From Gelatoporia subvermispora B (Eukaryota; Basidiomycota; Agaricomycetes; Polyporales; Gelatoporiaceae): a DNA stretch of 64,000 nt. The stretch is from contig KB445793.1 in assembly GCA_000320605.2 (NCBI GenBank), positions 1,890,536 to 1,954,535 on the forward strand. Reading direction: 5' to 3'. A program made the position numbers and the translations under genes. Below the pieces are notes generated by a model. The model worked only from the letters and a program-made list of their open reading frames with translations, was not told the DNA's origin and searched no databases. This document shows positions 10,527-22,019 of the stretch, in pieces (position 1 is the first letter of the stretch; every line of letters starts with the position of its first letter).

Positions 10527-13500
10527 ATGATCCCTATCTTTGGCGACGATCCTAGCAAACGCCGTCGAGAGATCAACCTCGGCGGAACCCACTCAGCCAC
10601 ATCTTACTCGGATATCCTAGAAGAAGCCAAAGCGAGACGGACACAAAGACAGGATCAGAAGCGGCGGAATGATAGTGCCACAAGAATTCAAGCTTGGTGG
10701 CGTGGTGTATCAAGCAAGCGTGCTATTAGACAACAAATAAGGCAGAGATTCGAGGAAGATATTACGGGACTAAATGGATTAAGGTCCCTCGTACTCCTCG
10801 GACAGGATGAGACAGCTCTCGGGATGTGGTCTGAAGCTATGATGCAAGATGACTTAGGTGCGTGATTTGTGTTTCTCTTGAACACTCTTGATCAACGTTG
10901 TGCAGACGGTCTTCTCCTGCATGAGGCCCGTCCAACGGGAGAAAGCTGGCGCGTCCTGTTGAGGAAGGCGAGCGTTGTCCTATTACACTCAGTTTCGAAA
11001 GATCCACAGTACGTCCAGTGCTTGCTTGCAATGGTTTCTTACTGGAGAACGATGCTACTCTTAGATCTCAGCATGCATTGGCGCATCTCTCCGTACTCAA
11101 GATGCTCGTCTCGAGCAGTCCGAACCGCGTCGAGTACACGCAATATCTGCTTCGGCACGGACTGTACGAACACATCCGAGAGGCTTTCTTACGAATTGTA
11201 AGCGTCTTTGAAGTTACTTTGCGCTCCTGATTGACTGAAGCAATGTCTCTATAGCCAGTCGAGTCTAAGACTGCGCCCAGTCTTCCTGATTTGGTAGAGC
11301 TGGCGACATGGCCCCTGCAAAACGCTTCGACGGGTAAACAAGCACTGGCTGAACTCCTCGTTTATATCATCAGCATTCCTCTATTACCCAATCGTATCAC
11401 CATCAATCTGCTCACCACGCTCTCAGCACGCCTTCCCGTTATCGACCTCATCGTCATCGGGCCCCAGATTCCAACACTACTGGACGACTATCCGCTTCTC
11501 TCTCAACTTGAACCAAAGATTCATTTGCTGGCAAACCTCGTGCTGTTTACCTCCCCCCGATATCGCATGATGAAATTCGAACCTTTTGTCGCGTATCTAG
11601 ATATCTGTACTCGACTCATGAGCGCAATGCCACCTCATGCCCTCGAACCACCTGAGGACGAGCGCGACAAACCTCAACATTGGGCAGACGGCGAGGATGA
11701 GGACGAAGATGCACCTCAAGTAACCGTTGTCCAATCGTTCGAGGCGAAGCCTGTTCTGCCCAAGCTCGATTCTCGGACCCTTACGCGGCTGCAAACATTA
11801 CCCCATGTTCAGCACATCAGCACCCTTCTACAAGCAACACAGTCCCATCCATCGAAATACCCTCTGATTAAGTTCTGCCTCGCTCTCACCACCGTCTGGC
11901 CAACACGGAGAGACAGGGTCCTTAGTACTGTCATTGCCTGGAATGGCGGAGGACTTGTACGTGAGATATATCGCAACCATGTCAGGAGCTCAGCCTTAGG
12001 TCGTGACGACAGCCTCCTTACGATTATGGGTGAGTACATACCAGTGTTACTATAATCTTCGTCTTCATGCGCTTTTCAGACCCCGAGAACGAATATTCGT
12101 GGCCTCCACTCGTCTTCCTGGCCGACTTGTACACGCAGGCTTTGCTGACCATGGGCGACGATGAGTTCTTCTCAACAGGCGCCATGCCAGGTGTACCACG
12201 CAATCCCCTCACGTTAGATGAGCTAGCGTCATTCTCACGCAAACTGCTTAACATCGCTTTTACTCTATACTGGCGCGAGGATCCGACAAACCTGCAAGAA
12301 GGCGGCGTACCGGGGCTGGGTGGCATGAAGTGGGAACAAGTGCGCGAGAAGTTCGCAAAGTGTCTGCAAGCAATACATGCTAGAGAGTACGTCTCTCCTA
12401 TCGTTTGACTTCAAGGGTTCTTGTCATTTATACTTATGATCCTGAAGTTCGAGAAGACCCTTCACACCACCCGATCACTGGCTCATGACCCCGCAAGTCG
12501 ACATGGTCAGCTTCATCGAAGCAGCAGTGTATGTACTCCCATTGCAGAGAATCAACCACCTAACCGGTGCGTGCCACAGGTTCGAAGAACGACAACTTGC
12601 TCAGCCGGAGGGTTCACGGCCGCTATCCAAGCGTCAGATTTCCTACCTCTCGCCGCGGCTCGGCGTTCTGAACAACATCCCTTTCGCAATTCCATTCGAG
12701 ACGCGAGTGTCAATCTTCCGAAGTTTCATTGCTAATGACGCTATGAACAATGACCGACCAAACTTCAATATGTTCCGTCACGCGAGAACCCGTGTGACAG
12801 TTCGCCGCGGCTCAATTGCACAGGATGGATTCGACAAATTGTCGGAAGTCAATTTAAAGGAGCCGATCTATATCACATTCATTGACCAATTCGGCAACGA
12901 AGAGTAAGATTTCACACCGCGTCGCCCTCGGTCAGTTGCTGATTAGTTGTATGCAGAGCCGGCATCGACGGAGGTGGTGTCTTCAAGGAGTTTTTGACTT
13001 CGCTATGTAAGGAAGTGTTTGACACCGATCGAGGGTTGTGGTTAGCGAACAAGAACAACGAGCTCTACCCAAATCCCCATTCATATGCTGTTGAGGGTAC
13101 GTGATACTCGTCTTTGCAGCTAGGCTCGTTGGCTCAAATTGTCATCGTGTACTCAGCACATAGTCTCAACTGGTATCGCTTCATCGGCCGTATTCTGGGA
13201 AAGGCATTATACGAGGGTATTCTCGTAGATGTCGCATTTGCTGGCTTCTTCCTTGCAAAAGTGAGCACCTTGCTTGATCCATGTTGGCGGTATCCTCATC
13301 AGCAGGCATAGTGGCTTGGCAAGCAAAGCTACCTAGATGATTTGGCTTCGCTGGATCCGGAGCTCTACACTGGTCTATTATACCTGAAGCACTATACTGG
13401 CAACCCAGAGGACCTATCTTTGAACTTCACTATTTCTCTGGAAGGTATGCACTATTGCGTGTGTAACTTGCTGTAACCTCGTAACCGCTCTTTCTCAGAG

Positions 13501-14277
13501 TTTGGGGTGGCGAAGACCTACGATTTGATTCCAAATGGTTCAAATATTGCGGTCACTCGAGAGAACAGGCTGCAATATATCTATCTTGTTTCGCACTTCC
13601 GGCTCACTAAGCAAATCAAGCGTCAAAGCGAGGCATTCTTCGAGGGTCTGTCAGAACTTATCGACCCGAAGTGGATTCGGTACATTGTACTCGCACACCC
13701 TAATGAATCTTTACTGACGTCTTACTGCAGCATGTTCAATCAACAAGAACTGCAGATTCTGCTGGGAGGTGTCAATTCGCCTATCGACCTTGACGATTTG
13801 AGGAAACACACTCAGTATGGTGGGGTATACGACGACAAACACCCCACCGTCGAGATGTTCTGGAATGTCAGTTGATTTGTGCGTTGGTGTCGACCAAATA
13901 CTCATTCCCTCATAGGTAGCCAACTCATTCGATCATGACACAAGACGGAAGCTGCTACGGTTCGCGACCAGTTGCAGTCGCCCTCCATTACTGTGAGTGT
14001 TAGTATTTATTTTACTCTTCGAGCGCAAGTACTTAAGGCCCCTCAGAGGTTTCAAGGAGCTTGTCCCCAATTTCGCCATTCGCGACGCTGGAGGAGACGA
14101 GGCACGGCTGCCAACGACAAGCACATGCGTTAATCTGCTTAAGGTCGGTCATCCGCGTTTTTGCTATAATTATGGACTGAAGTCTGGATGCAGTTGCCAC
14201 GGTATTCGAGCGAACGCGTTCTGAGGGAGAAGCTCGTCCAGGCTATCAACTCCAACGCTGGATTCGATCTCTCGTAA
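10527..14277 (+). CDS. HUL5: HECT E3 ubiquitin ligase, Hul5/UBE3C type
   Basis: Transfers ubiquitin from an E2 through a catalytic cysteine; Hul5/UBE3C enzymes act at the proteasome to extend chains on stalled or misfolded substrates. About 13 exons. It starts MIPIFGDDPSKRRREINLGG, followed by an IQ-like segment ATRIQAWWRGVSSKRA (about residues 55-70), typical of UBE3C. The central region includes ARDSRRPFTPPDHW, then FETRVSIFRSFI. The HECT domain has AGIDGGGVFKEFLT (about 12960-13000), WYRFIGRILGKALYEG, YDLIPNGSNIAVT and the C lobe. The C lobe ends TSTCVNLLKLPRYSSERVL; the catalytic Cys codon is at 14126-14128. The intron between LLK and LPRYS lies just after it. The stop is at 14275-14277 after GFDLS. 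Domain order and completeness suggest a functional gene. Confidence 0.9.
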
Positions 14278-14706
14278 TGTCACGCAATCTGCTCGCCATC
14301 TCCACGGACTTGGCTGCAATTAATTCTGGGTTCACACGCATGAGCTACTAGGTGTATTCTACGTTCGCATGATAGATGCAAAGTGTACTTCGTTAGACTA
14401 CCCGTCGACAGTCAGAATGGAACCCGGATCGGGTGTTAACTGGATGCTCTGCTTCTCGGAGGGCCTGGGTGGATTCACAGGTTCGGGCCTTGGTCGGGGT
14501 TCGGACACTCGACTGGTCTGGAGCCGACGGGCGGGTCACAGGACGCGGGACGGGGCGGGAGCGCTGGCGGTGTGCCGTGGTCAGCTGCGTTGGCGTTTCG
14601 CACAATACAGTCGCGTGCATATGATACTTCTATTCGCAGGTCATGCTGCCCTCGTTGTGTCCGCCCAGGTTAGCCGCATCGTAGTACCCTAGGAGGTGGG
14701 GTCGTT
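14278..14706. other. Intergenic, GC-rich promoter region
   Basis: 430 bases between the HECT ligase and the D-lactate dehydrogenase gene. It contains a GC-rich stretch (about 14460-14560) and no recognisable gene. Confidence 0.4.
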
Positions 14707-17176
14707 ATGTCGTCGATTCTCCGGCCATTGGCCCGGCATTCTCATGAGTCGTCGGTGTGGTACTCTGGCTGTCGATCTTCAAGTCTTCCCAGCATCCCTG
14801 CCACCACAGCACGTAGTCCTGCATACTCTCCTTCGTGGCGGCAGATCCGACACAATAGTCAAACCCCCTCAGAAGTGCTGCCAAGTAGACCAAAGCAAAG
14901 TTCTCCTAGGAGGACGACCGTCCTGGCTATTGCGCTCAGCGGGATTAGTGCTGGACTGGGGTATTACTTTGCACACACTCAGATCGCTTGGGATGCTGCA
15001 TCCAGCAGCACTGGTCTGAGCAACAAGTATGGGACACCAGGGGACTTTGAGAGGGCCATTCAGGAGCTACGAACAACCTTCGGTTGCAAGGACGCGGTCT
15101 CGACAGACCCCAATATTCTTCATGTGCATGGCTTCTCTGAGAATGACTACCACCCAGGTTCGAGTCCTTCCTGCTATAGTTGTGTATCTGTGAAGTTTCA
15201 CATCAATGCCGTACATCCAGGATCTGCGCCCTCAGTAGTCGTGTTTCCCCAGTCTACGGAGGATGTAGTCAAGGTTGTCAAGGTTGCGAACAAGTACAAG
15301 ATGCCGGTCACACCATACTCTGGTGCTACAAGTTTAGAAGGACACTTCAGGGCTGTGCGTAGGAAGCAGGCGATGGGTACACATACTTGTGCTGAATATG
15401 GTCACACAGCCCTCAGTCGGCGGTATTTGTATTGACCTTTCTGGCATGGACCGCATTTTGGAAATTCACGGTGAGCGCAATTCCAATGTGGCATCACACG
15501 CAAATCATCAACTAACTCAAAATACCAGAGGCCGACTCCGACCTGGTGTGCCAGGCAGGTGCTCGATGGCAGGACATCAACGAGACCTTGAAGGAGAAAG
15601 GTGCGCTTGACTTCATTCCTCGTATACTATGGCCGATATTGATATACGCGGCATCCCTCCTCAAACCTAGGCATACCTCTATTCTTCCCTGTATGTCACG
15701 TATATTTGACAGGCACTTTTCGTGTTCTCTAACGTGTGATGTAGCTCGACCCTGGTCCAGGTGCAACCATCGGTGGAATGATGGGCACAGGATGCTCCGG
15801 GAGTATGTATGTTTCTTACGCAGTAACCGTTATACCAACTATTCCCTGCAGCGAATGCGGTACGGTACGGCACAGCGAAAGGGGAATGGTTTCTGAACGC
15901 AGTATGTTTGACCGAGATACCCAACTTGACATGTTTGCCCATTTCCTTTGTTGCAGACTGTGGTCCTTCCTTCCGGGGAGGTCATCAAGACTCGCCGTCG
16001 CGCCCGCAAGTCTTCGGCCGGGTTCGATGTAACTAAGCTTTTCATCGGCGCGGAAGGTACGCTGGGCATCGTCACAGAAGGTACGGTTCCACTTGCTCGA
16101 GCAACGCTCTTCCTGACCTTAGATACTCCAGCAACCATCAGGCTCACACCCGTCCTCCCGACGACTGTTGCCGTCGTGCAGTTCCCCGACGTTCGCAGGG
16201 CGACCGAGGCTGCTAACGAGGTCCTTCGACAAGGAGTCGGTATTCGTGCGTCGCCACCTCTTGTCAGCATCTTCCTTCAGACGGCTCATTTTGATGGTCC
16301 CTTGTAGAATGCGTGGAACTATGCGATGACGAATTCATGAAGGCAACCAACAAGTATGGCCAGTCCACACGCAAGTGGCCCGAGAAGGACAGTCTATTCT
16401 TCAAGTTCCAGGGTCCGACGCCTCGCTCGCTGAAGGAGAGCGCGGAGATTGCACGACGCGTAGCGGAGAAGCACGGCGGAACCGGCTTTGAATTGGCCCG
16501 CAACGAGCAGGAAGCCGCAGACCTTTGGCAGGACAGGAAGAACGCGCTCTATTCTGGCCTTGCGCTCTTAGAGGGGAGCCGTGGCTGGAGCACAGACGTC
16601 TGGTGAGTACACGACGCAATGCCCTAAAGAATACAGGTTGGTGATTAAGGTCGCATATTCCAGTGTACCAATGTCCCGACTCCCTCAATTGGTCTACGAG
16701 ACGAAGAAAGACCTAGAGGAGACGGGGCTCGTTTCCACGGTGGTGGGTCATATTGGAGACGGTCAGTCCACCTCGGTAGTTTTGCTACCGAGATGATCAC
16801 TGAGACTCTACCAGGCAACTTCCATGCGCTTCTGATGTTCCGCACGGACGAAGATTTGGAGAAGGCTAGACACGCTGTTCACCGAATGGTTGAACGAGCG
16901 ATTGCTCTTGATGGAACCTGTACGAGTAACCTGTTGCCATTACTTCTCTGCGATGCTGACCTGATGACAGGCACCGGTGAACACGGCGTAGGGATTGGCA
17001 AACGCAAATATCTGTACGAAGAACTGGGCACGGGCACTGTGGAACTCATGAAGTCAATCAAGCGGACAATTGATCCATACAACCTCTTCAATCCGGGCAA
17101 GGTGAGCATTCCGACCGGTGTCATATGGGACACGCTCGCTAAAGACCCGCTAGCTCTATCCAGACAACAGACCTAG
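14707..17176 (+). CDS. DLD1: D-lactate dehydrogenase (cytochrome), mitochondrial, FAD-linked
   Basis: Oxidises D-lactate to pyruvate and passes electrons to cytochrome c in the mitochondrial intermembrane space (EC 1.1.2.4 family). The N terminus is Ser/Arg-rich like a targeting presequence, followed by a single hydrophobic segment [18 protein letters not shown], as in Dld1-type proteins. FAD-binding (PCMH/FAD_binding_4) blocks: [90 protein letters not shown]. The C-terminal FAD-oxidase domain includes [16 protein letters not shown] and [16 protein letters not shown] and ends [11 protein letters not shown]. About 10 introns; the frame joins cleanly at each. Start chosen at the first ATG that includes the presequence. 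Confidence 0.9.
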
Positions 17177-17357
17177 TGCGGAACGCGAGCCGCAGCCAAA
17201 GCTCGTGAAACCCCGCGACACATGACACATTAAGGATACTTGTATACCATACTAGCCATCTGTATACCAGCTGCTATGTCAATGCTCACACCAGCTCTCG
17301 CTAATGGAAGCGATGGTGCAATATTGCTCTCGAACCATGGGATACAACTGGTATAAA

Positions 17358-18363
17358 TTAGTCCACCTTCCGAGCCCACTTCCTGCCAGATGGATACTTG
17401 GGCCCAGGAGATGGCGGAGGCACGATCACCTCGACCTTTGGCACGTCAGGCTGCCACGACGTCTGCTTCTCTTCTACCGTTGTCCCGATGCGGACAAATT
17501 CTTCCTTTTCGTCCTTGCCCCAGTACATCCACATCTGGAAGCCAAGCACGCAGTTGAGGAGTAGCGCAAGTGCGAAGCCTGCACTGACGAGCGGGTCGCC
17601 CACCTCGGTCGCAGTAGTGAACAGACGCGCAAGACAGCCGCCAATCTGCGCAATGACTGCGAAGGCAGAGAGCTGACCAGTGCTCTGTGCGCGGTAGTTC
17701 TGGCGGATTTGAGGGAGCTTGGAGAAGAGCGAGAGGGGGAGTGTCGCGAGTTGCAGGGGCGCGAGCGCCGAGGTAGGGAGCGACACGAGGGCTAGCCCCG
17801 CGAGGGTTATAAGTATGGCGGCGGCTGCGACACGGCCTGTCGGTGGTGTATGTGCACGAGTCAGACGCGATGTTGACGAGGGGTAGTAAATGATGAGGAG
17901 AGTAATGATTGCGTTCTGGATAGTGAGGAACAGATTCTCGCCATAGGTGGAGAAAGGGAATTCGTTCCTGTAGGAATATGCGAGAGTGATTGCGTAGGAT
18001 AATGTCTCTAGGACGTATGCAGGAAGAGAGAGTCCTCGTGCAGATCGCGCATTCACGACTAGTATTGTTCAGCAAGGTTTGAGCAGGCAGAGCTTTGGTG
18101 AACTCACTCAGCGATAATTGAGGCACCTTCATTATCGAGCCTCCCACTACAATACCGAGTCCAAGGCCCTTGGACAGCGAATATTTGATACATTCAATAT
18201 CGTTGATGTCTAGATTTTCGACTAAAGAAACATAGCATTTCTGGAGTAACATATCCTCAACGTCATGACGTGCACTAGCGGCAATTCAAAAACGCACCTC
18301 TCCTACAATAGAGATGCCGAGGTCCTTAACAAACCACGGCAGATTCCGAGTGATGGCCGTCAT
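17358..18363 (-). CDS. MPDU1-like PQ-loop protein (dolichol-mannose utilisation)
   Basis: Homologue of mannose-P-dolichol utilisation defect 1, an ER multi-pass protein needed for use of dolichol-phosphate mannose/glucose in N-glycan and GPI assembly. Three exons: 18298-18363 (MTAITRNLPWFVKDLGISIV), 18108-18240 and 17358-18058. The first PQ loop is in KGLGLGIVVGGSIMKVPQL, continuing into IVNARSARGLSLPAYVLE. The second PQ loop is LFSKLPQIRQNYRAQSTGQL, followed by IGGCLARLFTTATEVGD and a final helix ending FQMWMYWGK. The C-terminal tail is hydrophilic. The full set of helices is present. Divergent from eIF3e, with 206 bases between start codons. Confidence 0.9.
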
Positions 18364-18569
18364 TGTGGGGGGGTCTCCGAAGGAGGAGTAGATGGTGGTC
18401 GTGAGCAGCGTTTTGGCAAACCGCGCCTGAACGATGCGCGACGTGTTGGCGAAACGCGCGCGGTCATGCCCACGTGGATTTCCTATTTTGGACAGGCTGA
18501 ATTTTCCGTCCGCACCGACGCCCACCACATCGCAGACCCTCGCAGACCAGCGCGGTCCCTCCTCCCAAA
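18364..18569. promoter_or_regulatory. Shared divergent promoter of MPDU1-like gene and eIF3e
   Basis: Only 206 bases separate the start codons of two housekeeping genes on opposite strands, so both promoters must overlap here. No TATA box is evident. Confidence 0.5.
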
Positions 18570-20184
18570 ATGGCCGAATACGACCTCACAAAGACTATCA
18601 TTCCCCATCTGGACCGCCACCTGGTCTTCCCCCTCCTCGCCCACCTCGTCGAAAATGAGACCTTCCCCGCCGAGGATGTCCAGGCCGCCCAGTATGAACT
18701 GGCCAAGGAGACCAACATGGTTGACTATGCTGTGAACCTCTTTGAACAGCTGCACCCTGACGAGCCAGTCCCCGACGGTCTGTGGTTAATCCTGGAGCTA
18801 CGACAATTGACTGATTTGACTCTTCCCGCCCAGAATTCGCCGCGAAGCGCGAGAAGGCGGTCTCGACGCACGAGCGGTTGCAGCAAGAGGCACAAGCAGT
18901 GCTGAACGTCATTGAGAACCCTGAAGTCGCTCAGTCACTCCGACAGGACAAGAACCAGAATCTGCAGTACCTGAAGGAACACTACAACGTGAGTGGCGAG
19001 CGTAACACAGGACCGCGTAACGACGTAATTGTTTTTCTGAACACTTCACACAGGTCACCCTTGACCAAATCAATGCGCTGTACAACTTCGGTCAATTCCA
19101 ATACACCTACGGAAACTACAGCGGCGCTGCAGATTACCTCTACCACTTCCGGGTTCTGACGACCGACCCCGACCTCACCATCTCTGCACACTGGGGCAAG
19201 CTCGCCTCTGATATCCTCACCGGAAAATGGGACGTTGCTCTCGAGGAGCTGAACTCTCTGCGGGAAGCCATCGACTCGCGCACCCCCACAGCGCCCGCCT
19301 TCTCGACCCCCTCTTCCTCTACCACCGACCCTGCGCTCATCCAGCTGCACTCCCGGACGTGGCTCTTGCACTGGTCTCTCTTTGTCTACTTTAACCACCC
19401 GCAAGGGCGGACTCTGCTCCTTGAGACTTTCCTCACGCCGACCTACCTTAACACTATCCAGACCTCGTCCCCTTGGGTCCTGCGGTACCTCGCCTCAGCC
19501 GCCGTGCTCTCACGCAAGTCAGCATCGGGCGCCCTCTCGTCCCGTGTACGCCACTCCATACGTGAAATCGTCAAGGTTATCCAGATGGAGGAATACCAGT
19601 ACCAAGATCCGGTCACCGCATTCCTGAAGGAGTTGTACGTGGAATTTGACTTCGAGGCGGCTCAACGGGAACTTGTGAAAGCCGAGCATGTGGTCGCGAA
19701 CGACTTCTTCCTCGCCGAATTCAGAGACGACTTCATGGACAACGCGCGGTACCTGATCAGCGAGGCGTACTGCCGCATCCACCAACGCATTGACATCGGG
19801 TAAGTAGTGCTCGCGTGCATGCACGATTCGGCGTGTTCACAGCGGCCCTGCAGAGACCTCTCAGAGAGGCTTAACCTCACTCGTGACGAAGGCGAGAAGT
19901 GGATCGTCAACTTGATCCGCGAGACTCGTATGGGCGCCGATGCTAAGATTGACCTCGGAAAGGTAATCTGACATGTCCTGAGCTTTATCTCTGGCACTCA
20001 CATGCGCTTTTAGAATGTCATCGAAATCAACCGACCGCCTCTGCCCATATACCAGTCGGTCATTGAGAAAACCCGTGGTCTGGCGTTCCGGACACAGGCG
20101 CTTGGCGCGGCAATGTCGCGGACTCAGTCGCAGGCGCCAGTGAAGGAGGAGAGCCAGCCGGCTGTTGTGGAAGCCGCGCGATGA
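18570..20184 (+). CDS. INT6: Translation initiation factor eIF3 subunit E (INT6)
   Basis: PCI-domain subunit of the eIF3 complex, which organises 43S pre-initiation complex assembly in the cytoplasm. Starts [20 protein letters not shown] (the conserved eIF3e N terminus), continues [19 protein letters not shown], then after an intron [20 protein letters not shown]. Next are [20 protein letters not shown] and the long exon with [20 protein letters not shown]. The PCI region runs from about [11 protein letters not shown] through [20 protein letters not shown] to [11 protein letters not shown] and [20 protein letters not shown]. Five short introns. Length and conserved blocks are complete, so the gene looks intact. 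Confidence 0.93.
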
Positions 20185-20882
20185 GCGTTGGGCGGTGTCT
20201 TGCAATTGTATCTTGTTTGCTATTTTTCTCTGTGCCTTCATTGAGGCGCGGAGCCGCATGCGGGTTCCCATGTTCAACAAGCTCTGCAGTGCAAACCTGC
20301 CTTCCGTGCGGAAGTCCGTCTGCATTTCGGTACTTGGTAAGATCGATGTCGCAATCCTTTCTGGCTTGAGTCCGCGCCTGCCCTACTTCCCGCTTTTTCT
20401 GAGAGAGATTCGTTTGAAGCCTCATATTCAACGTTCGATGAACCCGATACAGTGCCATCAGCCAGTTATTTCCGTAAAAGATCTCAACAGATGTTGTGTT
20501 CGCATGTTTGCTGCAGTTCGATATTAGTTTATCAGACTCAGGTACAGCATATCTATCTGGCTCACTTTCGAGAAAAGAGCTTACGAGGCAACGCAGTACC
20601 TCGAATCCCGGCTTGTTCGCTTGCGCCGCAGATGGGGGAATGTTCGCTGATATTATATCCGTTTGACGCATGTCAACTCAAGCCTCTGGGCATAGCATAG
20701 GCGAACAGAATGCGGCATGTATAGTGCTGACGTGGGAATTGTGCTTCTAGGGGTACAATTGTCCGTTGTACAAACTACTGCCTCTGAGTTAATAAATACG
20801 ACGCTGCAAGACGTATGGGTATGCATGAGGGAATGGGAAGGACATATATACAACGTAGCCAGTGCGTCATCTCGGGTACGGG
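20185..20882. other. Intergenic between convergent genes
   Basis: About 0.7 kb of 3' flank between eIF3e (+) and the ICMT-like gene (-). An AATAAAT at about 20790 is a possible polyadenylation-type motif. A minus-strand frame over 20060-20671 overlaps the end of eIF3e and has no family resemblance. Confidence 0.4.
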
Positions 20883-22019
20883 TCAGAGTAATCCAGGGAA
20901 GAACCACCATTGCACCTCCTTCGCGTACTTGTCCCACTCCGTGCCGAAGATCTTCCTCAGTGCAGCATCTTCCGCCTTGGCGCGCCGCACGCCAACTGCC
21001 ATCCACCACACGTACCAAAGCGCAAACCCGACCACCCGTACTGCAGCGCCCATAGAACCGCGCGCGATGCATTCCGCCACCCAGCCGCCACTTGAGAGAT
21101 TTGTGAGCCCGAGCCCCATCAGGACGAATAGAGAGCCGGTGTATGCGGGATGCCGCACATATGCGTAAGGTCCGGACGTGATCAGGCGGTGGGCGGGGAG
21201 GATGGCGAGGTCGAATGTAAAGAGAGGTCCGAGCGCCCGGAAGCACGTTAGCCGTAGCAGTGCACCGAAAACGACGAAGGCGAAGCCGAGGAGGAAGAGT
21301 GGCGTTGTCCGGATGAGGGGGATGGTGCGCGTGACCGGATACGCGCACAGCGTGGAATTTATCCAGTCGGCGGCGAGTGATGGCATTGGAAAGGTCGACT
21401 GTTCGGCAAAGATGAGGAGGAGGTCCGCCATTGAACACAACCATACGAGCGGTTGTTGGATCTGCTGGAAGCGGTTAGTCTCTATTCGATCTATGAGAAT
21501 AACAAACTCGATGCATCGCGTAGATATGCGAACCGACGTCGAAGGCACGGATCGAATGCATGACAATTTTCTGACATTGTTGGCAAAACGTCATGGCATT
21601 GCGCAGGGCAATTACAGGCCATTACGGCACGAACACATACAAGCGGGTCGGCAAGTGCGACATCGTAATCGACGTCGGAATGTAGTCACTCGCGACCGCA
21701 CTTGTATTATTGCCGATGTGCGCGTCAGATAAAATCGCACGAGTAGAGATTATGCTTTAGCGACGATGACAAGGAATCGTCAGGCTCATCGCAGTCGCTC
21801 CAGCTTCAGCTCATTGATAATGTTATCATGTATGGCGAGGGCACTGGCCGAGGAACCTGGAGAGATTGATCGTACCAGGAACACTTTCGCAGCAATGCGA
21901 ATGAGGAACACCTCATCTGTGGCGTACCGACCGTTCGCAGGGGTCTTGTTCGGAGGTGTGCTCGCTAGTTGGTACAGAACTGCTTGCAGACAGACGAGGG
22001 CACCTCTTGTGAGAGACAT
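20883..22019 (-). CDS. ICMT-like isoprenylcysteine carboxyl methyltransferase
   Basis: Membrane methyltransferase of the ICMT/PEMT type, which methylates the C-terminal prenylated cysteine of CaaX proteins at the ER. Exon 1 (21876-22019) encodes MSLTRGALVCLQAVLYQLAS and TPPNKTPANGRY, the typical N terminus of basidiomycete family members. Exon 2 (20883-21464) starts QIQQPLVWLCSMADLLLIF and carries the SAM-binding signature: LGPLFTFDLAILPAHRLITS, GPYAYVRHPAYTGS and, near the end, EDAALRKIFGTEWDKYAKEV. Both exons are in phase 0, leaving a 411-base intron, much longer than others in the window. A missed exon in it is possible but not needed for the frame. Agaricomycete genomes carry several such genes; whether this is the essential ICMT is unclear. 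Confidence 0.82.

Noticed and set aside
20060..20671. 203-codon minus-strand frame
   Set aside because: It overlaps the well-supported last exons of eIF3e on the other strand and shows no motif.
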